A DNA stretch of 64,000 nt, taken from Verrucomicrobiaceae bacterium (GTDB taxonomy: Bacteria; Verrucomicrobiota; Verrucomicrobiia; Verrucomicrobiales; Verrucomicrobiaceae). Each line of letters starts with the position of its first letter. Within the stretch, counting starts at the first letter, position 1. Of the stretch, positions 20,533 through 30,893 are shown piece by piece. The notes under the pieces were generated by a model that was given only the letters and a program-made list of their open reading frames with translations, was not told where the DNA came from and made no database searches. The stretch is from positions 102,315 to 166,314 of the forward strand of contig CANIBP010000005.1 in the NCBI GenBank assembly GCA_947466075.1, read 5' to 3'. Both the position numbers and the translations under genes were made by a program.

Positions 20533-22269
20533 TCAACCGACGATGATGCCCTTCGATTTGCGCTCTTTCTCGCGCTCGAGAAGCGGGATCTTCTCAGCGG
20601 TTTCGAGCACTTGAACGCCCTGGTCACCGATCTTGGAGAAGGTGAGGCCATTCAAGGCGCTCACTTCAGTAGTGAGGCGTTTGAAGACGTCTTCGACGGT
20701 GTGGATGCCGTTGGAGCCGCCGAGGGCGACGATGAGGTCGCGGAGGATTTCCCAAGTGTCGTGGGCGTTGCCGGGGGCTTTGACGGCCTTGTTGAGGCGC
20801 TGGAGACGGCCGGTGACGTTGATCATGCTGCCGCGCTTCTCGGCGTAGGCGGTGCCAGGGAGGACGACGTCGCTGAGTTCAGCGCTGGCGTTGGCGAGGA
20901 TGTGCAGGGAAGCGATGAAAGGCACTTTTTCGAGATCGCGTTGAGCGAAACCGACTTTGAGCAGGTTTTCGCCAAGAGCCAAGACAGCGCGGAGGCGGCC
21001 ACGGCTCATCATTTCGGCGATTTCGGCGATCTTGGCTCCGGGTTCGATGCCGAGGATGAGTTTGGCACCGTTGGAGTTCGGATTGAGGTCGTCGGCACGG
21101 AGGTAATTGTCGGAGCCGCCGCTGCGGGGGATGACATCGACGTTGGTGGTGCCGAGTTGCGCGGCGAGGTGCTTCACGAAGAACAATTCTTCGTTCGTCA
21201 TGCGGGCGCTGGCGATAATAGCGATTTCTTCGCCTTTCTTGCCAGCCAAAGCGGTGGCGATGTTGCTGAGCGCGGCCTTCCAGGTGGCGATGTTGTGTTT
21301 GCCGCCGGTCTTGATCATCGGATCGGTGAGGCGGAACTCGCTGTTCACGAAATGGAAGTCGAGACGGCCTTGGTCGCACATCCAGGAGGAATTCACATCG
21401 TTGTTATCGCGAGGCGTCTGGCGATAAACGGTCTCGCCGCGTGCACCGATCTCCATATTGCAGCCACGGCCGCAGCCGGTGCAGATGCTGTTCGTCTCGG
21501 TGAGGAACCACACGCGCTGCTGGAAGCGGAAGTCGTTGCTGGTAAGAGCGCCGACGGGGCAGATGTCCACCGTGTTGAGCGAGTAATTGTTTTCGAGACG
21601 CTTGCCAGGATGCACGGCGAGCGTGGTGTGGCTGCCGCGTTCGGTGAAGCCGAGCACGGGATCATCTGCGATCTCTGCGGTGAAACGAATGCAGCGGCTG
21701 CACATGATGCAGCGCTCGTCATCAAGGCGGACACGCGGTCCGATATCGACGTTCTTGGGCTTCTTGACCTTGTCTTCGCGGAAGCGGCTTTCGCCTTTGC
21801 CGTGTTCGACGCTGAACTCTTGAAGGCGGCATTCGCCGGCCTGATCGCAAATCGGGCAGTCGAGCGGGTGATTGATGAGGAGAAACTCCATCACGCCTTT
21901 GCGGCATTCCTGCGTGAGCAGCGAATCGGTGCGGATGCCCATGCCTTCGGCGACGGTGTTGGCACAAGCGATGACGGCACGTGGCATCCAGCCGATCTTT
22001 GGCATGCCGTGTTCGTCTTTCTCCGGCTCGGTGCCGGGAGCCGGGCGCGGCGGCATGCCCATCTCGACGAGGCACATGCGGCAGTTGCCGGGGGAGGAGA
22101 GCTTCGGGTGGTAGCAGTAGTGCGGGACGTCCTTCTTGGCCTGCTTGCACGCTTCGATCATTCGCGTGCCTTTGGGGAATTTGAGCCAGACGCCATCAAT
22201 CTGCACGTTCACGAGATCGGCAGGCGGTGGAGCGGCAACAGGGGCGGGAGCTTCGGCGGGGGCAGGCAT
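20533..22269 (-). CDS. nuoG: NADH-quinone oxidoreductase subunit G-like protein
   Basis: A 578-residue complex I peripheral-arm subunit. An N-terminal Pro/Ala tail precedes a [2Fe-2S] ferredoxin domain (CYHPKLSSPGNCRMCLVEMG), the NuoG His/Cys domain (HPLDCPICDQAGECRLQ), two [4Fe-4S] cysteine sets (CIMCSRCIRF and DICPVGALTS), and a molybdopterin-oxidoreductase-like C-terminal domain beginning with CTGCGRGCN. It passes electrons from NADH/FMN toward the quinone site. At 578 residues the C-terminal domain is shorter than in E. coli NuoG (about 900). No other nuo gene is adjacent, so it is encoded apart from the main operon or is a specialised paralogue. Confidence 0.85.
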   Translation of the reverse strand: MPAPAEAPAPVAAPPPADLVNVQIDGVWLKFPKGTRMIEACKQAKKDVPHYCYHPKLSSPGNCRMCLVEMGMPPRPAPGTEPEKDEHGMPKIGWMPRAVIACANTVAEGMGIRTDSLLTQECRKGVMEFLLINHPLDCPICDQAGECRLQEFSVEHGKGESRFREDKVKKPKNVDIGPRVRLDDERCIMCSRCIRFTAEIADDPVLGFTERGSHTTLAVHPGKRLENNYSLNTVDICPVGALTSNDFRFQQRVWFLTETNSICTGCGRGCNMEIGARGETVYRQTPRDNNDVNSSWMCDQGRLDFHFVNSEFRLTDPMIKTGGKHNIATWKAALSNIATALAGKKGEEIAIIASARMTNEELFFVKHLAAQLGTTNVDVIPRSGGSDNYLRADDLNPNSNGAKLILGIEPGAKIAEIAEMMSRGRLRAVLALGENLLKVGFAQRDLEKVPFIASLHILANASAELSDVVLPGTAYAEKRGSMINVTGRLQRLNKAVKAPGNAHDTWEILRDLIVALGGSNGIHTVEDVFKRLTTEVSALNGLTFSKIGDQGVQVLETAEKIPLLEREKERKSKGIIVG

Positions 22270-22408
22270 GAGCGAAGAGGAAAAGGGGGCTTGGGGCGAT
22301 TATCGGAGCCGCATGGGGAGGGGCAACCCGATTTTGTGAAAAGTTTCACAAGCGCGCCGCCATGAGGCTTTGCCAATCGGCGGTGGCGTGCCATGAATGC
22401 GCCCCGCC

Positions 22409-23299
22409 ATGCCCATCCCTGTCATTTTGAACCCGGCCGCACGCAGCACCAAAGCTGCGGCACTGGAACAAGCCATCCGCTCGCTCTCACCAGCGCCGGA
22501 AGTGCATCTGACCACCGCACCGGGCGATGCCGCCGTGATCGCTGAACGTCTGGCGACCGAGGGCCACGAACTCGTCGTGGCTGCTGGTGGCGATGGTACG
22601 ATGAACGAAGTCTTGCAGGGTATCTGCCGTGCAAACGCGCGCCGCAAACCGGGCGAAAAGCACACGGCGCTCGGTGTGCTGCCACTGGGCACGATGAACG
22701 TGTTCTCGGTGGAACTAAAGCTGCCGGGCAAGGACATCGTCGCCTGCTGGAAGGCGATCAGTTCCGGCCAGCGCCGCGAGATCGACCTATGGATGGCGAA
22801 CGAGCATTATTTTGTCCAACTCGGCGGCGTCGGCCTCGATGCGCAGATCGTGAAGGAGACTTCTTGGGAGCAGAAGAAAAAATACGGGCCACTCAGCTAT
22901 GTGATCAGCGCCGTGAACGTGCTGATGCGCACGCCGCCCACGCTGAGCATCCAGATTGACGGCAAAGCGCCATTGCTCGGCACCGTGGCGCTGATCGGCA
23001 ACGGCAAGCATTATGGCGGGCCGTTTCCCGTGTTTCGTGATGCTTCAAACAGCGACGGCATGCTCGATGTGATCATCTTCCGCGGGTTGGGTGGCTTGGA
23101 ATTCCTACATTTGCTGCGTGGCATGCTGCTCGATGGCTATCACGCCAGCGAACACCTGGACTACATCCAGGCGCGTGAATTTACCGTGACGACGGACCGC
23201 GGCGAGGCCCCCGTGGAACTGGACGGCGAGTTGGCCGCGCTGACGGGCCCCGTGATTTTTCGCCACGCCCCGTTTCGCCTGAGCGTGATCGCGGGCTGA
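22409..23299 (+). CDS. Diacylglycerol kinase-family lipid kinase
   Basis: A 296-residue cytosolic or membrane-associated kinase of the DAGK/YegS/sphingosine kinase family. The N-terminal catalytic domain has VILNPAARSTKA and the ATP-binding VVAAGGDGTMNEVLQG, followed by LGVLPLGTMNVF; the C-terminal lid domain has VELDGE. It phosphorylates a lipid hydroxyl; the substrate is not predictable. An in-frame ATG at 22397 would add four residues. Its last 119 bp overlap, on the opposite strand, the coding sequence for the basic tail of the pseudouridine synthase. Confidence 0.88.
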   Translation: MPIPVILNPAARSTKAAALEQAIRSLSPAPEVHLTTAPGDAAVIAERLATEGHELVVAAGGDGTMNEVLQGICRANARRKPGEKHTALGVLPLGTMNVFSVELKLPGKDIVACWKAISSGQRREIDLWMANEHYFVQLGGVGLDAQIVKETSWEQKKKYGPLSYVISAVNVLMRTPPTLSIQIDGKAPLLGTVALIGNGKHYGGPFPVFRDASNSDGMLDVIIFRGLGGLEFLHLLRGMLLDGYHASEHLDYIQAREFTVTTDRGEAPVELDGELAALTGPVIFRHAPFRLSVIAG

Positions 23300-24191
23300 A
23301 GGAATCGCGCTTCGGCTTAAAGCGGGAAGGTTTGTCTTCGGCAGCACCACGACGCGGTGGGCCGCTCTTTTTGCCACGAGTGGGTTTGAAGCTGCGTGGT
23401 TCACGCGCTTCAGGTTCGCGAGTGGATGAACGGGCCGGACGGCGATCTTCGTCGCCTTCCTTCTCCGCAGCGGGCTTGCGCTCAAGACGCGGCTTGGCGG
23501 GTTCTTCTTTGAAGAAGCGCTCAACCTCAGTGGGCGTGAGTTCTTTGTAGGCACCTTTGGCTAGGCCATGCAGCTTCATCCAGCCGATGCGGATGCGCGT
23601 AAGCCGCGTGACCTCATAGCCGAGGTAGTAAAGCATCATGCGTATCTGTCGCTTGAGGCCCATCTTTAAAACAATGTGAGCCCGGTAGGCGGTGTCCACC
23701 CACGCACGCTCAGCGCGGGCGAAACCTTCCTCGGTCATCATGCCTTTGACGAGCTTGGCCATCACTTCCGCATTCAGCGGCTGATCGACGACGACCTCGT
23801 ATTCCTTTTCGGCTCCCTGGCTCGGATGAATGATCCGGTGGGAAAGATCACCACGATTGGTGAGGAGAATGAGGCCTTCGCTTTCTTTGTCGAGGCGGCC
23901 GACGTGATGCAGATTCTGATACTTCAGCGGCAGCAGATCGTAGATCGTCATGCGCTCATGCGTGTCACCACGTGAGCAAAGATAGCCCTTCGGTTTGTTC
24001 AGGGCGAGGACGACCGGCGTCTCGGTGCGCACGGGAGAGCCATCAACAACGACCTTGTCCTCAGGCTGCACCTGCGTGGCGAGTTCCTTTATGATGTGGC
24101 CGTTGATCGACACACGCCCACCGAGGATGATTTCCTCTGCGCCACGCCGTGAAGCTACGCCGCACTGGCTGAGATAACGATTGAGGCGCAC
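23181..24191 (-). CDS. rluB: RluB/RsuA-type rRNA pseudouridine synthase with a long basic tail
   Basis: A 336-residue protein. Residues 1-60 form an S4 RNA-binding domain (MRLNRYLSQCGVASRRGAEE), and the catalytic domain carries VGRLDKESEGLILLTN with the catalytic Asp in GRLDKES. It isomerises a uridine in large-subunit rRNA. From about residue 225 on, the protein is a disordered Arg/Lys/Pro/Ser-rich tail (for example RRPARSSTREPEAREPRS), probably for RNA contact. The final 40 residues of the tail are encoded antisense to the 3' end of the lipid kinase gene. It lies 9 bp behind the small basic protein gene. Subfamily choice (RluB against RluE/RsuA) is inferred from the tail. Confidence 0.85.
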   Translation of the reverse strand: MRLNRYLSQCGVASRRGAEEIILGGRVSINGHIIKELATQVQPEDKVVVDGSPVRTETPVVLALNKPKGYLCSRGDTHERMTIYDLLPLKYQNLHHVGRLDKESEGLILLTNRGDLSHRIIHPSQGAEKEYEVVVDQPLNAEVMAKLVKGMMTEEGFARAERAWVDTAYRAHIVLKMGLKRQIRMMLYYLGYEVTRLTRIRIGWMKLHGLAKGAYKELTPTEVERFFKEEPAKPRLERKPAAEKEGDEDRRPARSSTREPEAREPRSFKPTRGKKSGPPRRGAAEDKPSRFKPKRDSFSPRSRSGETGRGEKSRGPSARPTRRPVPRGPRRGPSSR

Positions 24192-24200
24192 GGGAAAGCC

Positions 24201-24353
24201 TTATTCGGGCTTAGTCTTGGGCAGATTCGTCGGGAGACGGCCTTCTTTCCAAAGTCCACGGGATTTAAGCAGTTTGACGCGTTCGCCGCGCTTCAAAACA
24301 CTGCGCTTGGTGCCGACGGAGCCGGAAGTCTTGAGGCTGCTATGTTGGGACAT
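24201..24353 (-). CDS. PVC-superphylum small basic protein
   Basis: A 50-residue, strongly basic protein starting MSQHSSLKTSGSVGTKRSVL and ending LPTNLPKTKPE. It fits the small basic protein family (TIGR04137) found in Planctomycetes, Verrucomicrobia and Chlamydiae, with the pattern M-S-x-H-x-S-L-K then RNVLKR.ER...L and a late G-LP. It has been proposed as a signature protein of the group and a likely nucleic-acid or ribosome binder. ATG 24353 is preferred because conservation starts there. It is 9 bp upstream of the pseudouridine synthase, in keeping with a role near the ribosome. Confidence 0.85.
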   Translation of the reverse strand: MSQHSSLKTSGSVGTKRSVLKRGERVKLLKSRGLWKEGRLPTNLPKTKPE

Positions 24354-24452
24354 GGTGAGTAAAGGGGCTGGGGGTAGTCTGAAAAAGGGCGCGGAGAATA
24401 GCCGCCCGCTCCCAAGGTGCAAGGGGTTTGTGGGGCTCCAAAGAGGCGGGAT

Positions 24453-25916
<1,464 letters not shown>

Positions 25917-25945
25917 GATCTGGTGCGAAATGAATGCGCCAGGCA

Positions 25946-26827
25946 TCAATTCAAAAGCACCGGCTGCGGGCGGCCATATACAACGGAATCCATCGCTTGT
26001 TCAAGCGCCAGTCCGCTCAGGACCGGCTGTAGATCGGGATGATGTGCGGCTGCTTCGACATTTTTCATCTGCATCAGGCCGGCAAAGTCCTGTTTCTCGA
26101 TGGCTTTGCGCACCTCGGGATCGTTGCCGAGGGCTGCGATGAGCGGATGATTGAGTGCATTGGCTGTCGCGGGGCTTTGAGCAGCGAGGCGCTGCCACAT
26201 GCTGCCTTCAGGCCACAGGATGAGTAGCCGCGCGAGGTTGGCAGTGGCCTTGAGGTCATAAGGATCAAATTTCGAGGAGAGTTTGCCGAAGGGCGTGCCA
26301 TCCATGCGTTGACTGAGACTGTGCAGGAAGGATTTGGCCTGGCTCTCCAGTGCGCCGCCCTTTTTCATCATCTCGGCGGCGCTTTCCATGCCCTCGAGAT
26401 TGCCGAGCAGCCGCAGCACCAGGCTACCGATCCAGAGCAGTGCGCCAGAGGGCAGGAAGCTCATGAGCATGCCCTTCCAGCCATTCATACCGCCAGCGAG
26501 TTTTAGAAAGCCAAACCCAGCGAGGAGCAGCAGGCCTTTTCGGCATACAAAGTAAGTCAGCAGTCCTGCACCAACGCAGAGTATCAAGAGATGGTCCGTA
26601 CTGATGCCAGAAGTACCAAAGATCGGCCCCCGATGCCGAAACACATAATAACCCGCTCCCACCGAGATAGCGAAAGTCAGCACGGTCATGATCTGCTGCA
26701 TCACGCCCTTCACAAAAGCGATGCCAGCCGCAAAGCACATGATGCCGATGGTGCCCCACGTCACCAAGGTGCTGGAGGGCAGCTTTTGGAAAGTGTCGAT
26801 CACTTCGCTGGTCGAGGGCAGTGGCAC
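25946..26827 (-). CDS. Polytopic membrane protein of unknown function
   Basis: A 293-residue protein with four hydrophobic segments in the first half: residues about 20-45 (TWGTIGIMCFAAGIAFV), 45-65 (IMTVLTFAISVGAGYYVF), 80-105 (LLILCVGAGLLTYFVC) and 120-145 (MSFLPSGALLWIGSLVLRLL). The arrangement resembles CvpA-like colicin V production proteins, but no decisive motif is present. The second half is soluble and helical, including repeated small-residue helices (LNHPLIAALGNDPEVRKAIE). It starts after a 57-bp gap from trpD and ends 29 bp before gatB, all on the minus strand. I cannot name a function. Confidence 0.65.
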   Translation of the reverse strand: MPLPSTSEVIDTFQKLPSSTLVTWGTIGIMCFAAGIAFVKGVMQQIMTVLTFAISVGAGYYVFRHRGPIFGTSGISTDHLLILCVGAGLLTYFVCRKGLLLLAGFGFLKLAGGMNGWKGMLMSFLPSGALLWIGSLVLRLLGNLEGMESAAEMMKKGGALESQAKSFLHSLSQRMDGTPFGKLSSKFDPYDLKATANLARLLILWPEGSMWQRLAAQSPATANALNHPLIAALGNDPEVRKAIEKQDFAGLMQMKNVEAAAHHPDLQPVLSGLALEQAMDSVVYGRPQPVLLN

Positions 26828-26884
26828 GGTAGAATAATTGCGCGCACCGTAACACCTCCCGCCGCGCTGTCTCGCACGAAAATC

Positions 26885-27922
26885 TCAGCACAAGTCCTGC
26901 ATCGCCCGCAGCTTCGCGTGCGCCGCGCCGCGATTGACCAGTTCTTCTGCAAATTTTTTCCCTGCGGCCAAATCGGCCGCTTTGCCCGTGATCACAAATC
27001 CGGCCGCTGCATTCAGCACTGCGATGTCACGCTTCGCCCCCTTGATGGTTCCCGCCAGGACGCCTTCGAGAATGATGGCATTCTCTGCCGCATCTCCGCC
27101 AACAAGGTCTTCAAGCTTCGCCTTGCTAAAGCCGAGCGACTTCGGATCAACCTTCATCTCGTTGAGCTTCCCATCCGCAAGCTGGCAGACCTCGTTCACC
27201 CCCAGCGTGGACAGTTCATCCATCCCCTGTCCTGGACCTGCGCTGCCATGCACCACCCAAGCGCCTTTGCGGCCCAGTTTGACGAGAATCTCGCCAAACA
27301 CCCGCGTCAGCTTTGGATCAAACACGCCGATGAGTTGATGGTCTGGCCTTCCTGGATTGAGCAAAGGGCCGAGCACATTGAAAATGGAGCGCTGCCCCTC
27401 CGCTGCGAGCAGCTTTCGCGCTTCCGCCACCGCCTTGAACGCTGGATGATATAGCGGCGCAAAAAAGAACCCGAGGCCGATCCTCTCAATGCCTGCGACG
27501 ACTTTTTCCTTCGGCAGATCGATCTTGATACCCAGTGCCTCCAACACATCGGCACCGCCCGCCTTCGAGGTGATCCCACGGTTGCCATGCTTCGTCACAC
27601 ACACACCGCCGGCAGCCAGAATGAACATCGTCGTGCTCGACACATTGAAGAGGTGCAGTTTGTCCCCGCCCGTGCCGACCACATCCAGCATCGGCCCCGG
27701 CAGCTTCGCGCGATCCAGCTTCGGATCGACCGCCAGCTTCAAAAACTCCTGCACAAACGCCGCGATCTCCGTCGGCGTCTCGCCCTTCTTCGCCAAGGCG
27801 CGTAGAAAATCAGCCTTAACACCTGAAGCCAAGGACGGATCAACTAAACCCGCCGCCGCTTCCGCGATCTGGGTATTGTTGAGGTTCGTTTTGGAGTGAA
27901 GCTGGTTGGTGAGCAATTCCAT
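26885..27922 (-). CDS. trpD: Anthranilate phosphoribosyltransferase
   Basis: A 345-residue enzyme that joins anthranilate with PRPP in tryptophan biosynthesis. The N-terminal helical domain (FLRALAKKGETPTEIAAFVQ) is followed by the PRPP loop DVVGTGGDKLHLFNVSS (family GTGGD...FN), VCVTKHGNRGITSKAGGADVLEALG, and NVLGPLLNPGRPDHQ. Length is normal for TrpD. No other trp gene is adjacent. It is divergently oriented to the Hsp70 gene, with 23 bp between the start codons as annotated, so the promoters must overlap the coding starts or lie further inside. Confidence 0.94.
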   Translation of the reverse strand: MELLTNQLHSKTNLNNTQIAEAAAGLVDPSLASGVKADFLRALAKKGETPTEIAAFVQEFLKLAVDPKLDRAKLPGPMLDVVGTGGDKLHLFNVSSTTMFILAAGGVCVTKHGNRGITSKAGGADVLEALGIKIDLPKEKVVAGIERIGLGFFFAPLYHPAFKAVAEARKLLAAEGQRSIFNVLGPLLNPGRPDHQLIGVFDPKLTRVFGEILVKLGRKGAWVVHGSAGPGQGMDELSTLGVNEVCQLADGKLNEMKVDPKSLGFSKAKLEDLVGGDAAENAIILEGVLAGTIKGAKRDIAVLNAAAGFVITGKAADLAAGKKFAEELVNRGAAHAKLRAMQDLC

Positions 27923-27945
27923 GATTTGATTTTGAATGCCGTCCC

Positions 27946-29697
27946 GTGTTTAAGCAACCCTCGAACTTGAAACCTGAAACTTTGAACTCAGAACCGATTC
28001 TCGGCATCGACCTCGGCACCACAAACTCGCTCGTTGGCGTGGTCGATAGTGGCTTCCCCATCCTGCTGGCCGATGAAACCGGCAGCCGCAGCACGCCGAG
28101 TGCCGTCGGCATCGCTGAAGATGGGCAAATCAGTGTCGGCGCTGTGGCCTTGCGGCAACGAGCCCTGCATCCCACACGCACCATCACCTCGGTGAAACGT
28201 CTCATCGGTCGCAGACCAGGAGAAGCCGGATGGACGCCGCCTTATGCTCTAGGCGATTTAAAAACATCTCCCGTTGAAGTTTCAGCGGAGATTTTGAAAC
28301 ATCTCAAGAGCGTCGCTGAGCGTGCTTTGGAGCAGCCGGTGTCACGAGCGGTCATCACCGTGCCTGCTTACTTCAATGATGCGCAACGCAACGCCACCAA
28401 GCGTGCAGGCGAACTCGCTGGACTCGAGGTTCTTCGCATCCTCAGCGAACCGACCGCCGCCGCACTTGCCTACGGTCTCGACAAACTAGGTGAGCATCAA
28501 AAAGTGGCCGTCTTTGACCTCGGTGGCGGCACGTTTGACATTTCCGTGCTCGAAATGCGCGAGGGCACCTTCCAAGTACTCTCCACCGCGGGTGACACCC
28601 AGCTCGGTGGCGACGACATCGACCGCCTTTTGGCTCAATTCATCGCCGATCGCCTCAAATTGCCTCCCAATGACATCCGCGTGCTCGAAGGAGCCGAATT
28701 AGTCAAAAAGCGGCTCTCCAACGATGAAACGGCCTCTTTCAATGGTCTGGACATCACGCGTGCCGATCTCGAAAAAATCGCCCGCCCGTGGATCGAACGC
28801 ACGCGCCTGCACTGTCTGCGTGCGTTGAGTGATGCGGGCCTCAAGCCTGTGCAACTTGATGAAGTCATTCTCGTGGGTGGCAGCACACGCATGCCGCTGG
28901 TGCGTGATTACGTGCGCGAACTCTTCCAGCGTGAGCCCAACACCTCCCAAAATCCCGACGAAGCCATCGCGCTCGGCGCCACCATTCAAGCTGGCATTTT
29001 GGGTGGCAGTTTGCGCCAGGTCTTGCTGCTGGATGTCACGCCGCTCTCGCTCGGCATCGAAACGTTCGGCGGTTTGATGAACATCATCATCCCGCGCAAC
29101 ACGACGATTCCCGCCAAGGCCGGCGAGATGTTCACCAACGCCGTCGCCAATCAGGACAACATGCTCATTCGCATTCTTCAGGGCGAACGTGAGCTGGCAA
29201 AAGACAACTGGGAGCTCGGCCGCATCGAGGTTCCCTTCCCTGCCGGACCCAAAGGCAGCGCACGCGTCGGAGTACAGTTCAGTTTGGACGCCAATGGCAT
29301 TTTGAATGTCCTCGCTCGTGATACTGCGACGAATACTGACTCCACCCTCGAAATCAGTGGCACCGCCGTTGATGTCGAAGACGAACGCGTGGAGCAGATG
29401 ATCGCTGAGAGCGTCGAACACGCCTTCGAGGACATGCACGAACGCATCTGGACCGAAGCGAAGCTCAAAGCCGAGGAATTGCTACCCGCCGTTGATGCCG
29501 CGCTCGCCCAACTCGGTGAATCCGCCGAAGTTCGTGAGTGCGCCGCTGAAGTGCGCCGCCTGCTCGATTCCCCCGAACACAATGCCGCAGCACTCAAAGC
29601 GGCGAATCAAAAGCTGGATGATGCCACGCAGTCTCTCGCGGTGATGCTGATCGAGCGTGCCATGGAGGAATCGCTGGTCCGGCGCGGACTGGTGTGA
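27946..29697 (+). CDS. Hsp70-family chaperone (HscA/DnaK-like)
   Basis: A 583-residue Hsp70. The ATPase domain has ILGIDLGTTNSLVGVV, VITVPAYFNDAQRNATKRAG, VAVFDLGGGTFDISVLE and VILVGGSTRMPLVRD; the substrate domain has LLLDVTPLSLGIETFGG, with a shortened helical lid. It is shorter than DnaK (about 638) and nearer HscA in size, but no isc genes are near, so the client is unknown. The predicted GTG start lies in a GAAAC-repeat leader that would encode SNLKPETLN, which is not Hsp70-like. The true start may be nearer to the ILGIDLGTT strand. It converges on the next gene with abutting stop codons. Confidence 0.85.
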   Translation: MFKQPSNLKPETLNSEPILGIDLGTTNSLVGVVDSGFPILLADETGSRSTPSAVGIAEDGQISVGAVALRQRALHPTRTITSVKRLIGRRPGEAGWTPPYALGDLKTSPVEVSAEILKHLKSVAERALEQPVSRAVITVPAYFNDAQRNATKRAGELAGLEVLRILSEPTAAALAYGLDKLGEHQKVAVFDLGGGTFDISVLEMREGTFQVLSTAGDTQLGGDDIDRLLAQFIADRLKLPPNDIRVLEGAELVKKRLSNDETASFNGLDITRADLEKIARPWIERTRLHCLRALSDAGLKPVQLDEVILVGGSTRMPLVRDYVRELFQREPNTSQNPDEAIALGATIQAGILGGSLRQVLLLDVTPLSLGIETFGGLMNIIIPRNTTIPAKAGEMFTNAVANQDNMLIRILQGERELAKDNWELGRIEVPFPAGPKGSARVGVQFSLDANGILNVLARDTATNTDSTLEISGTAVDVEDERVEQMIAESVEHAFEDMHERIWTEAKLKAEELLPAVDAALAQLGESAEVRECAAEVRRLLDSPEHNAAALKAANQKLDDATQSLAVMLIERAMEESLVRRGLV

Positions 29698-30684
29698 TTA
29701 ACGCACTGCGCCGGTGCCGTTCTGCTTGAAGTAATCGTCGCGCATGCGGCGGAGTTCTTCGAGGCGTGAGGAAATCGCGGTGTGCTCTTTGGCGGCTTCG
29801 ATCTTCTGATTGCGGACGAAGTGGTTGTTGTCTCCCAAACTGCGCCAAGGGCCAGCGGGGACCTCGGTTACATCCACAAAACGCCAGTCGCAGCGGCCAC
29901 TGCTGGACATGCCGAGGTAATCACGCACTGACGGCGAGATGTCGAGACCGGCACCGCGGTTGCTGGTGTTTTTCGGGCGGGAATTACCGAAGACATACTC
30001 ATGATCATCCGTCTCAAAGGGCCCGCAGTCCTCCCATTGCGCATAGCAGACGCGGTTACCGTAGCGAATGGCGATCCACTGCCCCTTGAGCACCGTTTTA
30101 CCGGAGCGGACGAAGCGCTGCTTGAACCACGGGATAACCTTCGAGGCCTCCGGCTTATGCGAGTTGTAATCAACGCAATCGTTGTAGGGCAGCGCCACAT
30201 AGAACGGGTTTTGTCGAGGTGTGAAACTGATCGGTGTAAAGTTGTCGGTGCGTTTGGTGGGATCAGGATCGTCGTAACCGCCGAAGTTCTGCATCCACTG
30301 GGTGTCCCATGAGCTCTTGTCGTTGGGCGTCGGGTTGTTTTCCGTCGGCTGCTCACCCACCCAGAACACGGTGGCCATGATGTCGAGCTTCCAAGGATAC
30401 CGAGCGTAACCTGTCTGCGGCATCGCGGGAGAACTGAAATTAGGGAGAGATGAGGCGATGCTACGGGGCTGTGGTTCAGGCTTGGTCGATGGAGGCGCTT
30501 CGCGCTTGGTTACGGCCGCAGCAGATGATTTGCTTTTCGACACCACCGGTTCTGCTTCGCGCTTTTTTAATGCCGCAACGGCTCCCGTCGCTGAAACCGA
30601 AGACACCCCCTGACCCAACGCCGAACTCGCCGTCGCGAGACACGCGGCGACGATCAAAGAACTGAAAAAACGTTCGGGATTCAT
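29698..30684 (-). CDS. Secreted protein with a possible double-psi beta-barrel domain
   Basis: A 328-residue exported protein starting MNPERFFSSLIVAACLATASSALG. After a low-complexity Ser/Lys/Pro segment (about 25-85), the folded part holds YARYPWKLDIMATVFWVGEQ and then FYVALPYNDC, VCYAQWEDCGPF and GAGLDISPSVRDYLGM, ending in CDWRFVDVTEVP. The order G-P...LD(I/L)S...LG...W-R resembles RlpA/expansin-like barrels, with three or four Cys that may pair. I infer a cell-envelope role; the enzyme activity is uncertain. ATG 30684 is preferred because it starts the signal peptide. Its stop codon directly abuts that of the Hsp70 gene. Confidence 0.6.
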   Translation of the reverse strand: MNPERFFSSLIVAACLATASSALGQGVSSVSATGAVAALKKREAEPVVSKSKSSAAAVTKREAPPSTKPEPQPRSIASSLPNFSSPAMPQTGYARYPWKLDIMATVFWVGEQPTENNPTPNDKSSWDTQWMQNFGGYDDPDPTKRTDNFTPISFTPRQNPFYVALPYNDCVDYNSHKPEASKVIPWFKQRFVRSGKTVLKGQWIAIRYGNRVCYAQWEDCGPFETDDHEYVFGNSRPKNTSNRGAGLDISPSVRDYLGMSSSGRCDWRFVDVTEVPAGPWRSLGDNNHFVRNQKIEAAKEHTAISSRLEELRRMRDDYFKQNGTGAVR

Positions 30685-30893
30685 GGGGTTGGGTCCGATT
30701 GGACAGAATTGTAGCAGCTTCACAGGGCGAACCGCAATCTGTAATTCACCGTGGAAGACACCGTTTCTCTGCAAACCTGATGGTTTTGATTTGTGAAGCA
30801 ATGGCGCAAATGCATCGACAAAACGGACCTAAGGCTGTTCAAAACCCTGCAGTATGAGGCTGTCGCCCTCACTTGGAAGCTGTGGCAATAATC

